Assembly (NCBI GenBank): GCA_024516155.1
Contig: JAJJXM010000015.1
Coordinates: forward strand, 186,001-250,000
Direction: 5' to 3'
DNA from: Pyronema omphalodes
Taxonomy: Eukaryota > Ascomycota > Pezizomycetes > Pezizales > Pyronemataceae
DNA length: 64,000 nucleotides
Numbering within the stretch: the stretch's first letter is position 1; each line of letters opens with the position of its first letter. This document shows, one piece after another, positions 12,101 through 25,410 of this stretch. Both the position numbers and the translations under genes were made by a program. Below the pieces are notes generated by a model. It was not told where the DNA came from, made no database searches, and saw only the letters and a list, made by a program, of their open reading frames with translations.

Positions 12101-15100
12101 AGGTTTCAGAGTCACATACGTGGATACCTACAGAGAAGAATTGCGAAGAAGCTGTTGTACAGATCGGATGCAAGTTTGATTATCCAACGGACCTTCCGCG
12201 TTTTCTTGCAGCTAAAGGAGGATCCTTGGTGGCAGCTACACCAGAGTATGAAACCTTTATTGGGAACTACTCAGTCTTCTTCGGCCGTCAAGAAGAGGGA
12301 TGAATTAATCCAGCAGCTTGAGATTCAAATGCAGGCCGAGATGCAAACCAGACAACGACTAGAAGAGGAGCGTCGAAAGACTGATTCGGACCTTCAAAGG
12401 GTGCAGAAAACCCTTGAAAGTGAAAGAGCGTTGGCTTTGGATAAGGAGGAGATCTTTATTCGCTTGCAGCAACGAGAGGCGGATCTTACAGAGAAGCTGG
12501 CGGGTGCACTAGACGACCAGGATGCTCTGGAGGACCAAATCGATGAGCTCATGATTGCTAAACGTAAGGCAGAAGATCAGTCTGAGGCTTGGAGAAAGGA
12601 GCTTGAACAGGCTGGTGAACTCATTGCTAAGTTGGAGGAGGAGAAAAATGATCTTATGGCACGTCTTGATTCTGTTGAACGACAGCTTGCAGCAGCAGAA
12701 ACGGCGAGAACCATGAGAACCGATGCCGAGGATAAATTGGAGCAGGAGATTGAGCTTCTTCGCAGCCGCCTGCAGTTGGAGGAAAGGAAGGTGGAGAAAT
12801 TGCAGAACAGCCTTGCAGAATCCGACAGCAAGTTGGATGAACACCTTTCCCAGACCAACCTCAATCTTCAGCAAGGACAACAACAGATCAAAAACCTTGT
12901 CGAAGAGAACAGAGAGCTGAGGAATCAGTTGGCGGCATTATCAAGTACCTCTACCAGCTTTGAGGATCTTGTCCGTCGCAAGGAGAGTGAACTCAATATG
13001 CTCCACTCCGACCTCAAGAAAGGAGAACTGGAACGTAAGGTTCTTGAAGACGAACGCCGCAAGTTGACCGAGAAACACGACGAAGTCTTTGGCCGTCTCC
13101 GTGGCATGCAGTCTGAGTTGGAATCTCTCAGAAACGAGAAGCATCGCCTAGAGAAGGCAGCAGCCGATGCCAATCGTCTTTTGGAAAGCAAAATCTCAGA
13201 TGAGATGGAATCTGGAAAGGGTCGCCAACTCCTTGACAAGCAAATTAGGGAGCTTAAAACCGAGCTTCTGGCCGTCCAGGAGGAACTCAACCAGGAGCGT
13301 CAATCACGGAACGAAATCGCTATGAACAATGAGAACCAGTATAATCAGCTCAAGCGCGAGAACGAGTCACTCCAAATGATGAAAGAAGCTATGGAGAAGG
13401 ACCTCATGATTGATCGGGAGAATCTCAGACATGCCCTTCAGAACCGTTCTAAGGTTGAACAGCAGAAGCGCCAGCTAGAGCAGGAACAGAAGGCTTTGAA
13501 GGAACGTGTTGCTGAAGCTGAGATTGCCCGTGCTAAGGCTCAGGAGGAAATTGAACGCGCCATGTCCAGACAGGTTCAGGAGAAGGAGCAGAGAATGGAG
13601 AAGGATCTTCGTGCTAAGGAGGATGCCCTTGCTCAGGCTGATTCCGAGCGCAAGAGACTTGCTGCCGAGAATGCCCGGCTTACCAGAGCTGTTGATGAGA
13701 GCGAGTTCCAGCGTCAGAATTGGGAGAACACCCGTCGCAGAATTGAGCAGGATACGGCCCAGCTCAAAAACCGACTTTTGGCTTCCGAAAATGACAACCG
13801 TGCTCTCCAGAACACAATCCAGCAGAAGAACCTCGAGATTAGCAAAGCTAATGCTAAGGCTAGCGAGACTTACCGTAACAAGATTGTTGGTCTCACTGCT
13901 GAAAAGACTAAGGCAGAGGGAGAGAACGTTCAGCTCAGAAAACAGTTGGAGGATGCTCAGATCCAGATCAGATCGCTTGAGAAACAGAAGGAGAAGCTTA
14001 CCCTCAACTTGGAGGATCTTAACCACGAAGTTTCTCGCGAGCACAAGACCACTCGGGGCGCCGAGAAGACCGCTTCTCAACTCCAGCTACAGCTTGCCGA
14101 AGCCAACAGAAACCTTGAAATGGAGAGACAGCTCAAGACTCAAGCCCAAGCAAACGCCAAGCAAATCCAAAGTACCCTTGCTACCACCAACTCCGAGCTC
14201 GAAGAATGTCACCACCAGCTTCTCGTTTTGCAGAAGGTGTTTGATCCCGAAGGTCAACAGCCACCTTCTTGGGAATCTGGCCGCCGCAGCATAACACACT
14301 CGGTAGACCTAGCGATGAAGTTAGAAGAGGCCAACCAGGCCCTTCGTGTTTCGGATGAGAGACTTGCACGTGCCGAGAAGGAGCTTACAGACCTTAGAAA
14401 ACGTCACCAGGATGAGCTCCAGGAGATGGACTCTATGCACTCATCCTCTAAGAGAGCACTTCTTGAAGAGTTCAACCAGAATGGACAGCCTACAGACAAA
14501 CCTTTCCGTGAGCCGCTTAAGAATAACTTTTCGAATCACTCTATCCCCACCCGGAGAAACTTCACTAATGCATCTGATGATGCTCTCGACTCTAACTTTT
14601 CCGATAAAACTGATTCCCTCGCCTTCAGAAAGCGTGTCGATCTTGCCTCGGAATTGGAAGAGGTTCAGAATCAGCTTCATGTCTCTGAAATGCGGAATAA
14701 GCACCTTCAAGCAAAGATTGACAGCGCCAACGAAAAAGCCGTTCGTTTCGATGAGCACAACGACGCCAGAAGAGCCATTAAGCTGGAGAAAGAAAACAAC
14801 CGTCTCCACGATTTGTTGGATGACTCTTCTCGCAAGAACTCTGCCTTGGAAGCCAGCATGCAGTCAATAGAATTGTCTCTGAAGGATATCCAGGCAAAGA
14901 CCCACGAGGAGTTGTATGACTACATTTCCCAGCAAGATGTGGCGAGAAAGAACTTGGTTAATGTCCACCATGAGGCTCTTAATGACCTTGCTTGGGCTAA
15001 GGAGCAGTTTGAGCGATTGAAGGCTGCGAAGGCTACTCTGGAAATCGATCTCCGACAGACGCAAATTGAGTTGGATGAATCCCTTGCCATTCAGCAACAG

Positions 15101-16760
15101 GATAAGGTTTCCCGAGCTCAGCTTCTCAACGAGTTTGCGGATCTTCAAATTCGTCTCGATGCCGAGTCAAGCAAGGTTGCAGACCTTCAAGCAAGCATGA
15201 ACCTCTACAAGGCTAGATCAGAGGAATACTTCAGCAAACTTGAACAGGCTGAGATCTCTGTTCTCAAAGCCACTCGTTCTGAAGCTTTCACCCGCAGCCA
15301 AGCCCGTGAAGCAGAAGAACACACCGCCGCTGTTATGGCAGAGCGGAAGAAGATGGAGTCTCTCGTCGAGGATCTTCAACGCCAAAACCAGCACTACGAA
15401 GAAAAGATCGAAGACTTGTCAGCAGATCTCAACATGGCACTCCAAGCCAAGAAGCGCCTCCATAACGAGCTTGAGGACTACCGTTCCCGTCGGGCTGCAG
15501 ACCTCGAAGACAAAGAAAGCTCCATGGAACAAACCAGAAAGAAGTACCAGAGCGAGCTTTCTACTCTTACTGGGGAGCTTGAGATTGAGAGAGAGGCATT
15601 AGTACAGAGTCGTGCTGAAAACAGGAGGTTGAGAGAGGAGGTTGAGGATCTTAGAGCCAAGTGGGATGATGAGGTGCTTAACTCTTCTACTTGGGCCAAG
15701 GAGAAGAGTAGGTTGGAGATTAAGTTGCAGGATATTACTCAGAGTCATGACGAGACGATGTTGGCTCATAATGAGCTTCAGTCCCGTGTGGTCACTCTCC
15801 TTGCACAGGTCCGGTCCCTAAGGGCCAATATCGACGAAGTCACCTCCGACCGAGACCTTCTCCAGAAAGAAAAGAGATCTCTTGAGCAACGCCTAGCAGA
15901 GGCTGGACAGAGATTAGAGGACCTAGCTAATGGCGAGAGTCCTGCAATGAGAAACGCGGCGCAGATGGACAGGGAGATTTTGGATATCAAGGGAGCTCTA
16001 GCAAGACAGGAAGATATTGCTAACACTGCCCTTGAACGAATGAAGAAATCCGATGCGCTTGCGGAACAAAGTGCTAGGGACATTGCGGCTGAGAGAGAAA
16101 ATAATGTTCAGTTGCATAAGGAAAAAGCACAGCTGGAGAAACAGGTTAAGGATTTGCAGTTGAAACTTGTCGATCTGGAGACGAAGAGTTATTCCAGCAC
16201 TAGTCATGATATTAGATTCTTGAATTCAAGAGTTCAGGAGGTAAGATCTTTTAGCTAAGCGGAGCGAATCTGCAAACATATATTGTTGTGAACCCCACAC
16301 TAACTTTCCCCAGCTCGAGCAAGCCCTCGAAGCTCAAGAGGCCACCGCCAGCGCCAACGCCCGTAACGTCCGCAACGTTGACCGCACCGTAAAGGACCTC
16401 CAACAAGTAATCGACCGCCGCGACTACCAATTAAAGCAAATGGAAGAAGAGCTACTCCGAAACAAAGACAAGCTCCAGGGCTACATGAAGATGGTTGAAG
16501 ACTTACAAACCTCTGAAAGCGAACACCAGCTCCTGGCTAGAAAAGCTGAGAGAGATGCTAAGGAGGAGAGGGAAAAGTCGCTTAGATTGGAACGGGAGCT
16601 GGAGGGTTGGAAGGGTCTTAGATTAGATCGGAATCATGGCTCAAGGGCTGGAACTCTTGCGGCCTTGTCGGAGATGGGTGAAGAGACGGAAGGTCGTTTG
16701 GTTGTCGCTAGTAGAGGAAAGGAAGCGAGGAGAAGTGGACACTCGGTTAATTTCTTGTAG
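9199..16760 (+). CDS. myo2: Class II myosin heavy chain (conventional myosin)
   Basis: Actin-based motor for the contractile ring and septation in filamentous fungi. Six exons (9199-9756, 9811-9954, 10008-11060, 11113-11289, 11342-16240, 16314-16760) give 2,425 residues, the size usual for filamentous-fungal myosin II. The N-terminal 160 residues are a disordered Ser/Pro extension. An SH3-like segment ([18 protein letters not shown]) precedes the motor. The P-loop GESGAGKT starts at residue 297, switch I ([10 protein letters not shown]) lies at about 350, and switch [10 protein letters not shown] starts at about 577, then [19 protein letters not shown]. The actin-binding region holds HFVRCIIPN. 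One or two IQ-type motifs ([13 protein letters not shown]) start near 896, and a heptad-rich coiled-coil tail of more than 1,300 residues runs to near the C-terminus. Oddity: the residue after the exon 3-4 junction is Ser (SNSFEQLC), where many myosins carry Phe or Ile. A clear, apparently intact gene. Confidence 0.97.
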
Positions 16761-18955
16761 AGAAGGGTCGCCGAATGAAGGAAGGGGAAAGAGAACTGGG
16801 ATGGGATGCAGGGTAGGCGACGCCGGGGGCAAGGGAGTGGGGAGGGTTTAAAGAGGTAACTCAAAGAAAGCATAAATGATTTGAAGAAGGAATGAAAATA
16901 ATACCCGAGTTGTTTATCAAGGATATTGTGTATGAAGAATATTATTACTGAAGGATGTGTATATTGTTATGTTATCAAGAATTACGGTAAGAAAAGGAGT
17001 TAGTTATGATTCGTATGATCGGACGGGGTACTTTTTAAAGTTTCAGAGGGTAATTGGGAATGGAGAAGTGGAGTTGGTGTCCTTATTTGTTTTCTGTGCT
17101 TTTTCCCTTTTTTGCCTTTCAACTACTTGTAGCTTTATGTCCTTATAAATTTGTAGCTGTAACATATTTCATTAAGGCGAAAGACGAAAAGCTACTGTTG
17201 ATATGCGGAATGGAATGTGATATGTAGAACTCCGGGGGTTTTTTTATAATGATTATGGGATTTTTGCTTATTATTAAATTTCTATTGAATTCGTGATCGC
17301 TGCTTCATGGACTTATATTGCTGGGTCAAACTTTCATTTGGTGTTACAAGAAAGAGGCTAGGTTAATGATATCATATTAGATGTGGAGAAAAATACTACA
17401 ATGTTCCATGTTCGTAGAGCTTGACATCAGACACGCAACGTATCAGGGAGATGTGTAGTGCATTTGTGTGAGATCATGATATATCACTCCTTAAGCATTG
17501 ACATTACGTTACGTTACATTACTGTCACACGCTAGGCGCCCATCTCTAGTGCATTTATGTGAGATCATGATATATCACTCCTTAAGCACTTCTGCGATGA
17601 TTCGAGTAATGGAGGGACCTAAAACTTATGTTACGTTTTTTAAAAATGAAGGGGTTTTATGTTAAGAGAGGGTGGTCTTGGTAAGAGAGGGTAGTCTTGG
17701 TATATTGATATTCAATCTATAGACTTGTAATATTGTCACCAGCAGCTTCCATAACAACCGCGTGAGCTAGAATGAATTGGATCACGTATTTTTACCCCAG
17801 ATGAAACGATTGGAAGATGGCAGGTGTTCTATGCAGGTGTTCCTGCTTTTTACCCTGATATGTATGTAGAAGCATGCTGTGGATTTATATTCTGTCAGAA
17901 ATAATTATATTTATGTAGCGTGGATTTCTGATATGTATGTATCTACATAGTGTGTCAGACAATATCTCGGATACGAACCCTACCCCGCGATCTCGATGTC
18001 AGCATGACGAAACTGGTGAAAATCAATAACAAATCTGGTATATGTATCGATATATCTGCGTCGGTTGAAGCCTTGTTTATATGTACCCGGTACTAAAGGC
18101 TAAAGCTCCGAAATATATAAGCGAGTTGCGGGATACCTTACGGTGGTAACGGACACCTCGCTTCGGTAGCGCGACAGGGGTATGCGGCCTCGAAACAACC
18201 CCTATCCAACGCCGACCATTATTTCTCCTCCAATGATAAAAAAGAATTTACTCAGCAAGCGTAATATAGTAAGGAGGATCTTTTGAGTATGGTTACGATT
18301 AAAGATTATACTCTAGGGGAGTTGTGGTGGGAAAATAGCGTGTAAAAAAATTTGTACGGGGAGCTAATTTTTTTTCCATGCCCCTTGGAGCCGCACAGAG
18401 CCTCAAAGATTACCGAAAAGAATAATTTGAGGGACAGATAATGATTATGAATTACCCTGGCCCTGACTCTCAAGTTCACTGATCCCGATTGTGGAACCTT
18501 TGAAGAGAGTATAGGAATAATGTCGTATTTACAGGGTAGATGGCAGACTCGGAGGTGGAATTTTGAGGACGGATGCATCGGAAAATGATGCATGGGAGGT
18601 CACTCGGCCTTGATATGTGACATGAATTTTTTCACATTTACCAAAAATGCCAAGACACTACCTGAGCTAGGTGTCTGTCACCATATTAAGCGCCTACAAT
18701 TGTTAATCTCCTCGTATCATACAAATTGCATAAAGCCTAGGTAAATGCATGTGGGGCAGGCGGTCATGGTTTGCCGTGCTCACAGGCTAGAGCAAGGTGG
18801 AGTAGAATTTGATAAGTACTCCATCTCCCTCGCTTTGTTTTTAACCACCGAACCTCAAAGCCTGCTCAAGACCTTACCACTTACCCCATATTATCACCTT
18901 ATTATTGTTATCATATTTTTTAGCCCGTATTTGTTAGCATTATCAACACCATAGA
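16761..18955. other. Intergenic, AT-rich; 3' flank of myosin and upstream region of the SDR gene
   Basis: No credible coding frame. It holds a 42-bp direct repeat pair (17456-17497 and 17547-17588) and a GC-richer patch near 18080-18240 that may be a transposon relic. The last 100 bp before 18956 are pyrimidine-rich, as expected for a fungal promoter and leader. Confidence 0.5.
17456..17588. repeat. 42-bp direct repeat pair, 91 bp apart
   Basis: Copies at 17456-17497 and 17547-17588 share GAGATCATGATATATCACTC and the following CTTAAGCA. They differ at one base (CATTTGTGTG versus CATTTATGTG). The 49-bp spacer is unrelated. Function unknown. Confidence 0.85.
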
Positions 18956-19981
18956 ATGCCTACTATCGACGTCCAAGGCAAATTCGCTATCGTGAGTGCC
19001 CTTACCCTTTCACTGTTGACTTCCTGGTCCTTCCTTCAATCATCTCTAACCTTTCTGTCCAAAAAGATCACCGGAGCCGGCTCCGGTATCAACCTTTCTT
19101 TTGCTCGCCTCTTATTATCCAAGGGTTGTTCGGTCCTGATAGCTGATCTTTCTTTAACCCCCCTCGCCGAGTCCCTCCTTACGACTACTCACCCCCATGG
19201 TGCTTGCTGTCTCTTCAAACCCACCGACGTTACAATATTCTCACAACTAGAATCATTATTCCCTTTCGCCATCTCTTCCGGTCTCGGAGTCCCCGACATC
19301 GTTGTTACCGGAGCCGGTATCTTCGAACCCGAATGGAGCTCCTTCTTCCATGGAGACCCCGTCAACGAAGCCGAGTCGAGATATAAAACCATAGACGTTA
19401 ACTTGGTTCACCCTATAAAATTAACCCGGTTAGCAATCTCGGAGTTCTTAAAGGCTAACAAAACAGAGGCAGCAGTGATACACTGCTCTTCTATAGCGGG
19501 ACAAGTTGGGAAGCTAGGAACTCCTATTTATTCGGCTACGAAGTTTGGAATAAGTGGGTTTGTTAGAGCAATGGCTGAGTTGGAGAGTGTGTTCAATATC
19601 AGAATCTCCGCTGTGGCGCCGGGGATTGTTAAAACTCCGCTATGGGAACAGAGTCCGGAGAAACTTGAGATGTTTGTGGAAGGAAAGGATGAGTGGGTTG
19701 AACCAGAGGAGGTAGCGGAGGCTATGTTACGTTTGTTGGAGGATGTGGAGCTACCCGGTGGAACCGTCTTGGAGGTCGCGAAGAATCACCAAAGGGTCGT
19801 GGCATACTTCAATGATCCGGGTCCTGGGGAGGCTGTGAGAAACGGAGCTAAAGGTCTTAGCTTGGCAAGAGGGAAGGAGTTTGATTTGAAGATGTTAAAT
19901 GTTCTAGCAAAGGAACAGGGAGACACTCTACCGGTTGAGGTTGGGAAACAGCATTGGAAAGGCCATGATCTCTTTGTATGA
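18956..19981 (+). CDS. Short-chain dehydrogenase/reductase (15-PGDH-like SDR)
   Basis: NAD(P)-dependent oxidoreductase of the classical SDR fold; substrate unknown. Start ATG 18956. An inferred intron 18992-19066 (GTGAGT donor, AAG acceptor) joins GKFAI to ITGAGSGI and yields 316 residues. The cofactor motif is TGAGSGIN, with Asn where the usual third Gly-Ile-Gly glycine sits. VTGAGIF corresponds to the NAG strand. The catalytic serine lies in HCSSIAG, and the Y-x3-K pair is Y167/K171 in YSATK. VAPGIVKTPLW matches the conserved PG segment after the active site. The roughly 60-residue C-terminal extension beyond the core resembles fungal 15-hydroxyprostaglandin-dehydrogenase-like enzymes. The 75-bp intron is a multiple of three with no stop, so intron retention would add 25 residues inside the cofactor-binding fold and probably inactivate it. 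Confidence 0.9.
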   Translation: MPTIDVQGKFAIVSALTLSLLTSWSFLQSSLTFLSKKITGAGSGINLSFARLLLSKGCSVLIADLSLTPLAESLLTTTHPHGACCLFKPTDVTIFSQLESLFPFAISSGLGVPDIVVTGAGIFEPEWSSFFHGDPVNEAESRYKTIDVNLVHPIKLTRLAISEFLKANKTEAAVIHCSSIAGQVGKLGTPIYSATKFGISGFVRAMAELESVFNIRISAVAPGIVKTPLWEQSPEKLEMFVEGKDEWVEPEEVAEAMLRLLEDVELPGGTVLEVAKNHQRVVAYFNDPGPGEAVRNGAKGLSLARGKEFDLKMLNVLAKEQGDTLPVEVGKQHWKGHDLFV

Positions 19982-21526
19982 AACTCAGCACGTGTAGGGT
20001 TGGGCCGTTAGAAGGTGTGACGATGATGAGGGACAACGGTCGATGAGAGACATAGGTATTAGGGTGATGTGGGGTAACAGGTGATATTGTGTATCGAGTA
20101 CTGTTGGTGTTAATTGGAGTTGGAGTTTGGTGTTATATTTCTTTTTCCACAGCGCATGCGTCGTGGTGATCCACCGGTATCAGAAACCAGAAACCGGCAT
20201 GAGCAAGCTCGGGACTCGGAAGAGATCGAAGCCAGCTACGCCATGGAAACTTGTGAATTTCGTGAACTTGTGATACCACAGTACCCGAGAAGCCACTGTA
20301 ACCCTTCAACCCTTCAGCCCTTCGAATTCATGGAAGCTTTTTTTCTATTCCATGGAAGCATCGAAGCATCGCATATGTCGAAGCTGTTGAATTCAAACTC
20401 GAGATATCCGAACCGAACCTCATCATCCCCTCCTCACCACATAAGCCATAGAACCCACGCTTCATAATCTGATTCATCGCTTCATCCGGTCCGCAGCCAA
20501 CCACATGCACCATCACCTCTGCACCTCCAACTGGTCCAGCTCATCGACCGACGGGCCGTGGGGCCGGCTATAACAACTCCCCACTTCAAAAACTATATAT
20601 AAACCTGCCCGATTGCCCGTATCGGTCTACGGTCGGCTCTCCCTCATATCTATACTGACATTAGCGGCGGCTATGTTATGTTTATGTCAGCTACGGCGAT
20701 GCTATGAGGGGAGGGGAGGCGCTATAGGTGCTATGTATTCTGGCATGTATTTAGAATCTCGGAATCTTCACGTGTCTATATAATGGAGGATGTTATGATC
20801 TGTGATGTTATAGTGATCTACGCTGTATGCTGTATGACATGAGATGTGAGATGTGAGATGTGAACACGGACTTGGACTAGCTATGTATATACGCTGATGA
20901 CTGGTAATTACTACTGGTCTCGTTTCTCGTGTCTCGTGTCTTGTGTCTCGTGTCTTGTGTTTATGTGACTTTCTTTCTAGTTTCTATCTCGGTGCAACTT
21001 ACCGATAGTTGCCATCGATTCTCGTTGCCTATATTGTATCATATCATACAGCTCTGAGCTACAGCACTCGTTAATCCTTCAGGTTTGAAAGTCGTAACAT
21101 TGGTGACATTGAAGCTGTGTCTATAGTATCCATTATAATCTTTCCCAAGGCTCCTAAGGTTTCTAAGCTTAAAGTACAAGGTGGCATAGTCATGGCTATA
21201 GTCATAACTATATATCGAATGGAATTTCAATTCACGTACGGTTTGAATGAAGCGGCTGTGTAAATAGAAACGAGTATGTGAATAATTTTCGTCAACTAGT
21301 ACTGATACATCTGAGGAATCAACAAACTAAGTTTCTTTACCGGTATGTATACTATTTATATGTAGTTGCATAAGGTGTCTATGGCGGTGCAATTAGGTTG
21401 GGTTGGTTGGTTGGTTAGTTGGCCGTTGTCATAGCAACCGAGACTCAATTGTATCATTCCTTCAGACTCGACGCTCCATCACCGGTACTCACCGGAATCT
21501 GGGTACTCCATTACCCATTGGTTATG

Positions 21527-21560
21527 TTCCTTCATATTCCTTCATATTCCTTCATATTCC
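21527..21560. repeat. Three 10-bp tandem repeats
   Basis: The unit CCTTCATATT is repeated perfectly three times, with a partial fourth copy. Confidence 0.8.
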
Positions 21561-21780
21561 TCGCACTTATTATTTTCCGGGCTTCGGTTTCTTATATTAT
21601 TCACAAAGCCTACAAGGCGCATATGTACAACCCACTACAATAGTCATTTTCCATACCCGATCCGATTTGATGGCTAGCTAGCTAGCTGCTAATCAATTGG
21701 TTTTACTGGATGCTGCTACAAGCAGTAAGTTATCGGATACCGGATGCCAGATTCCGGATGCCGGATGGGTTCTTCATTCC

Positions 21781-21850
21781 AAATTCCAATTCCAAATTCC
21801 AATTCCAAATTCCAATTCCAAATTCCAATTCCAAATTCCAATTCCAATTT
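21781..21850. repeat. 13-bp minisatellite, about five units
   Basis: The unit AAATTCCAATTCC is repeated about five times almost perfectly and ends in AATTCCAATTTT. It follows a short GGATRCC-rich patch (21735-21770: GGATACC, GGATGCC). Non-coding. Confidence 0.9.
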
Positions 21851-24800
21851 TACACCGGGCTTCCAGGGCCCCGCTCTGTAAAACAGTAACGATTCTATGG
21901 GTCTCTAGTGCTTTGAACTCTTTAATCATAAGTTATAAATTAGAAATCGTATATCGAACTGATAACTCATAGCCGATAATCTTCGTGGTTCAGTGGCTTG
22001 TATAAGTGGTGTCTATTATATACTATCTAATATCTACCATATACTATATACTATGTACTATCTGATATTCACTATCTACTATCTCGTCTTCTCCTTAGGT
22101 GCGTTTTCTTTTAGGTTAGGGTTTTAATTCCCCTTGATAGTTGTTTGTTTGTTTGTTTGGGTACCATTGGGTAATCAATGGATGCGAGAGATGAAAGGGA
22201 TTCAAGGGATGTAAGGTTATATATAGATCTTTGATATAGCTGTAGGTGGGGAATTAGATGGAGTTTATATCGAGTTTGTGTCAGTTGTAAATGAAGCACT
22301 AAGGAATTCTCAATGAATCTCCAATGCCTACCCGTTAAGTGAGCAATTTCAAGTCATGGCAAGTCATTGTAAGTCATTGCTGGTATAATGCTAGATATGT
22401 AGAGACAAAAGTGAAAATCAACTCCGGCACATGCATGACAACCATCTTCATCTCCATCTCCGCTTTTGAGAACTGACAATGCAATGGCAATAAATAAGAT
22501 AAAACCATGTAACTACAGTGCCATACTCCAACACAATACCACAAGTAGACATCATTTCCATCGTCAAAGATGATAGTAAAAACTAATATTTTGAGTTGTA
22601 TGGCAGCATCCGCTTTACGCCCTATGGAATTATTTTCTCCTTTCAATTATTAATTATTTCTCCGCCACATTAAAAGTGATATGGAATGAATAATCATCAG
22701 CTAACTCATTTCCCGGTTAATTTTATTTAGTAACTGGTCAACTCCTACTGTCAACAAAAAAAAATAAAATAAACTTTTGTAAATACTGAACAAAGCTGAG
22801 GAGCTAAAAGTCTACACTTGGTGATAGTTCCCAGGGGAGACGCGGTTTCAAGTGCAGTTGTATTGTCCTAAATTTCGCTATCCTCTTCCTCCACCCGCCT
22901 CCACTTCTGTCTGCCATTAGACTTCGCTGTCTTGTCCCGGGCTGTCACTTTTCATTAACCTTCAATCACCGAACCTCCACTTCCACTCACACCGAAAACA
23001 AAGTGCTGATCAAGAAACAGTTACAGTCTTTGCCGAAATAAATTTCATATTTGCACACGCTGTTTGTCTATGGTTAGTGGTATTTCCTGTTTGGATTTAC
23101 GTTGCCTAGAACGAATTGCTGATTTTACCCCAATCGCGTAACTCCCTAGATCTATGTGGAACAGCATGTTAACGCGACTGTAGTCACTTTGCGGCGCTAC
23201 CCAGAGGAATGGTTCCCTTCGGTATCCGCCACAATTATCAACCGTTTTCTCGAGCGATCAGTTTTCTAGCTTCCGATTACTATTACCTCTGGACCCTGTT
23301 TCGCTCTCGTTGCTTTCTGGTTATTTCCCGCTGGTTATCTCAAACTGGTAAGATGACTCAATTTAATCTTTGAGCGGAAGAGAAGAAAACAGACATATTC
23401 GAAGCTGTTACCAAATTTCAGAGTTCGGATCAGAAACACAGACAAATCCAACGGCTCTTTTCAGAAGAACTTTGGATATTTGTTTGCGGTTGCTTCAGGC
23501 TAACGGAAACCTCGAATCAAGAAAGTGAAGACATTGATAAGCATTTTTAATCGAGTGCCTGGATACTAGTACGTGAAACTGATTGTCGAACAGCGAAATA
23601 TCCCAAAACTGACGGGAAAATTCATCATTATCATTGGGTCAATATCTTCGAGTCCAAAGAACCATAGACATAGTCAAACCATTTTCAGGTACGTAAACGC
23701 AACAGAAAATATATACGATAGGTTCTGAGAGCCTTCTGACATTATACCAGTGTGATAGGCCATTTTTTTTTAATATAGATGAAGATAGAATGGTCAAAAT
23801 GGACGATATCTTTAATACTAAGGAAATGGTGTCTGTATTTCATCGCCTGTCTGGCTTGTTCCGTGACTCATGTGCTGATGTGATGACAGGTTCTTATGGT
23901 CAGTTCTACAACTAGACGATATTCTCAAGGAACTAATGATCCGAAAGCGAGGTAAAACAATACTACATATCCTTTGAAACTCTAAAATGTACCACTGGTC
24001 GTTAATAACACTGTTGGTACAGGCTGCTGGTATGATCTTCCACTGCTTTTGATTCTGAAAATACATAGGATATAGTACCAGGTGCTATACCGGCCGTGAT
24101 CTTGGAGATGAAACGAGATGTAATCTGCTCAGTTTATCAACTGCCCTACTAACGAGAAGTACATATGTACATATGTCTGTACACATCGCGAAGCAAAAAA
24201 CAAAAAAAAAAAGAAAAAAGAAAAACCATAAACGCCAAACGATCAGACGAACGGAAACGGTTACTATTATGGTCACCATACGCTAGATTCGAACCGCCCG
24301 TCGCTGTATATGATTTGCAGCTCTCTTCCTCCTCCGGTCCCGGTTTCCTGCCATTAGGGTATCATAAAGTTCATAAATGACATGCCGTCTGGTATGTACA
24401 TGTGTATCTTGAGAAATCTTTTTGGTTCCGCTCATGACTCTGGCTGGCTGATTCGTTCATAATAAAACCCTTATGCTTCTCTATACTAGTATTCCCTATG
24501 CTTCTCTTCAGGCATCTCTGCCATCTGATGATGGGGCCTTTTGCACGTCGCACGTCGCACGTTGCACATTGCATCTCCTAGCCCGCACCCAGCATCCCGC
24601 ATCCCGCATCCCGAAGACCGCAGTCAACAGATCGATGAAGAAAAAATTCAAAAAGAGGAAATGCGGTCATAGGTCATGCGATACTGTTACAGTTACATCT
24701 CCCGCCCATGGAAATCAAAATATGCTGAGGAATAGCCAGCTACATAGGTCAACGACGGAAAATCGATACCACTATATCGGGAATGCAATGTGGGCGCTAA

Positions 24801-25410
24801 TGTAGTTTCGCCCATGCTTCCTAGCCGCCAACCATGTCGATGTATCATGTCGGTGTGTTCGAGTTGCGATGTGATGTTCGTGGAAGACGTTCAGTCGTCA
24901 GTCAAGCTGGCAGAGCAGCGAGCTAGCTAACGCAGCTGAGCTTTTTAGGGTAGGGCGTCCCGCCGTCCCTGGTTGACTTTGGCCGGCCTGCTGTTGGACG
25001 TCTACGGCCCTAGGGCTTCAAAGAGCTAAAGTGGTCTATGTAAAAGTGCTAAGGACTCTTTGGGGAAAGACGACAGGTCGTTTGCTTCGCTCGTAGACGC
25101 CGAATGGTAGCTGCTTCTGCTGCCTTCTGCTTCTTCTGTGATTTGTCGGTGGCATCGAATTAGATGAGGGTACAGTAGTACAAGTGTCGCGTTGTGGAGA
25201 AGGTTGATTGAGAAAAAAAGTTGAGATGCTGCTGCTGGGGATCTGCTCACTCCCGAATTGACCTGGTGGGGAAGTATTGAGCAGAAAGCCGTGCTGGATA
25301 TCGGCATGTATAAGTAACGAAATGGAAGCAAGTTGGGCTATTGCGGAAATGCAGTAATGAAGTATGTAAATATTTGGGATCTATATCGGTTGTTGTATCA
25401 TATCTGTTCG

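Noticed and set aside
24270..24330. GATTCGAACC box suggesting a minus-strand tRNA
   Set aside because: No acceptor, D or anticodon arms can be paired around it.
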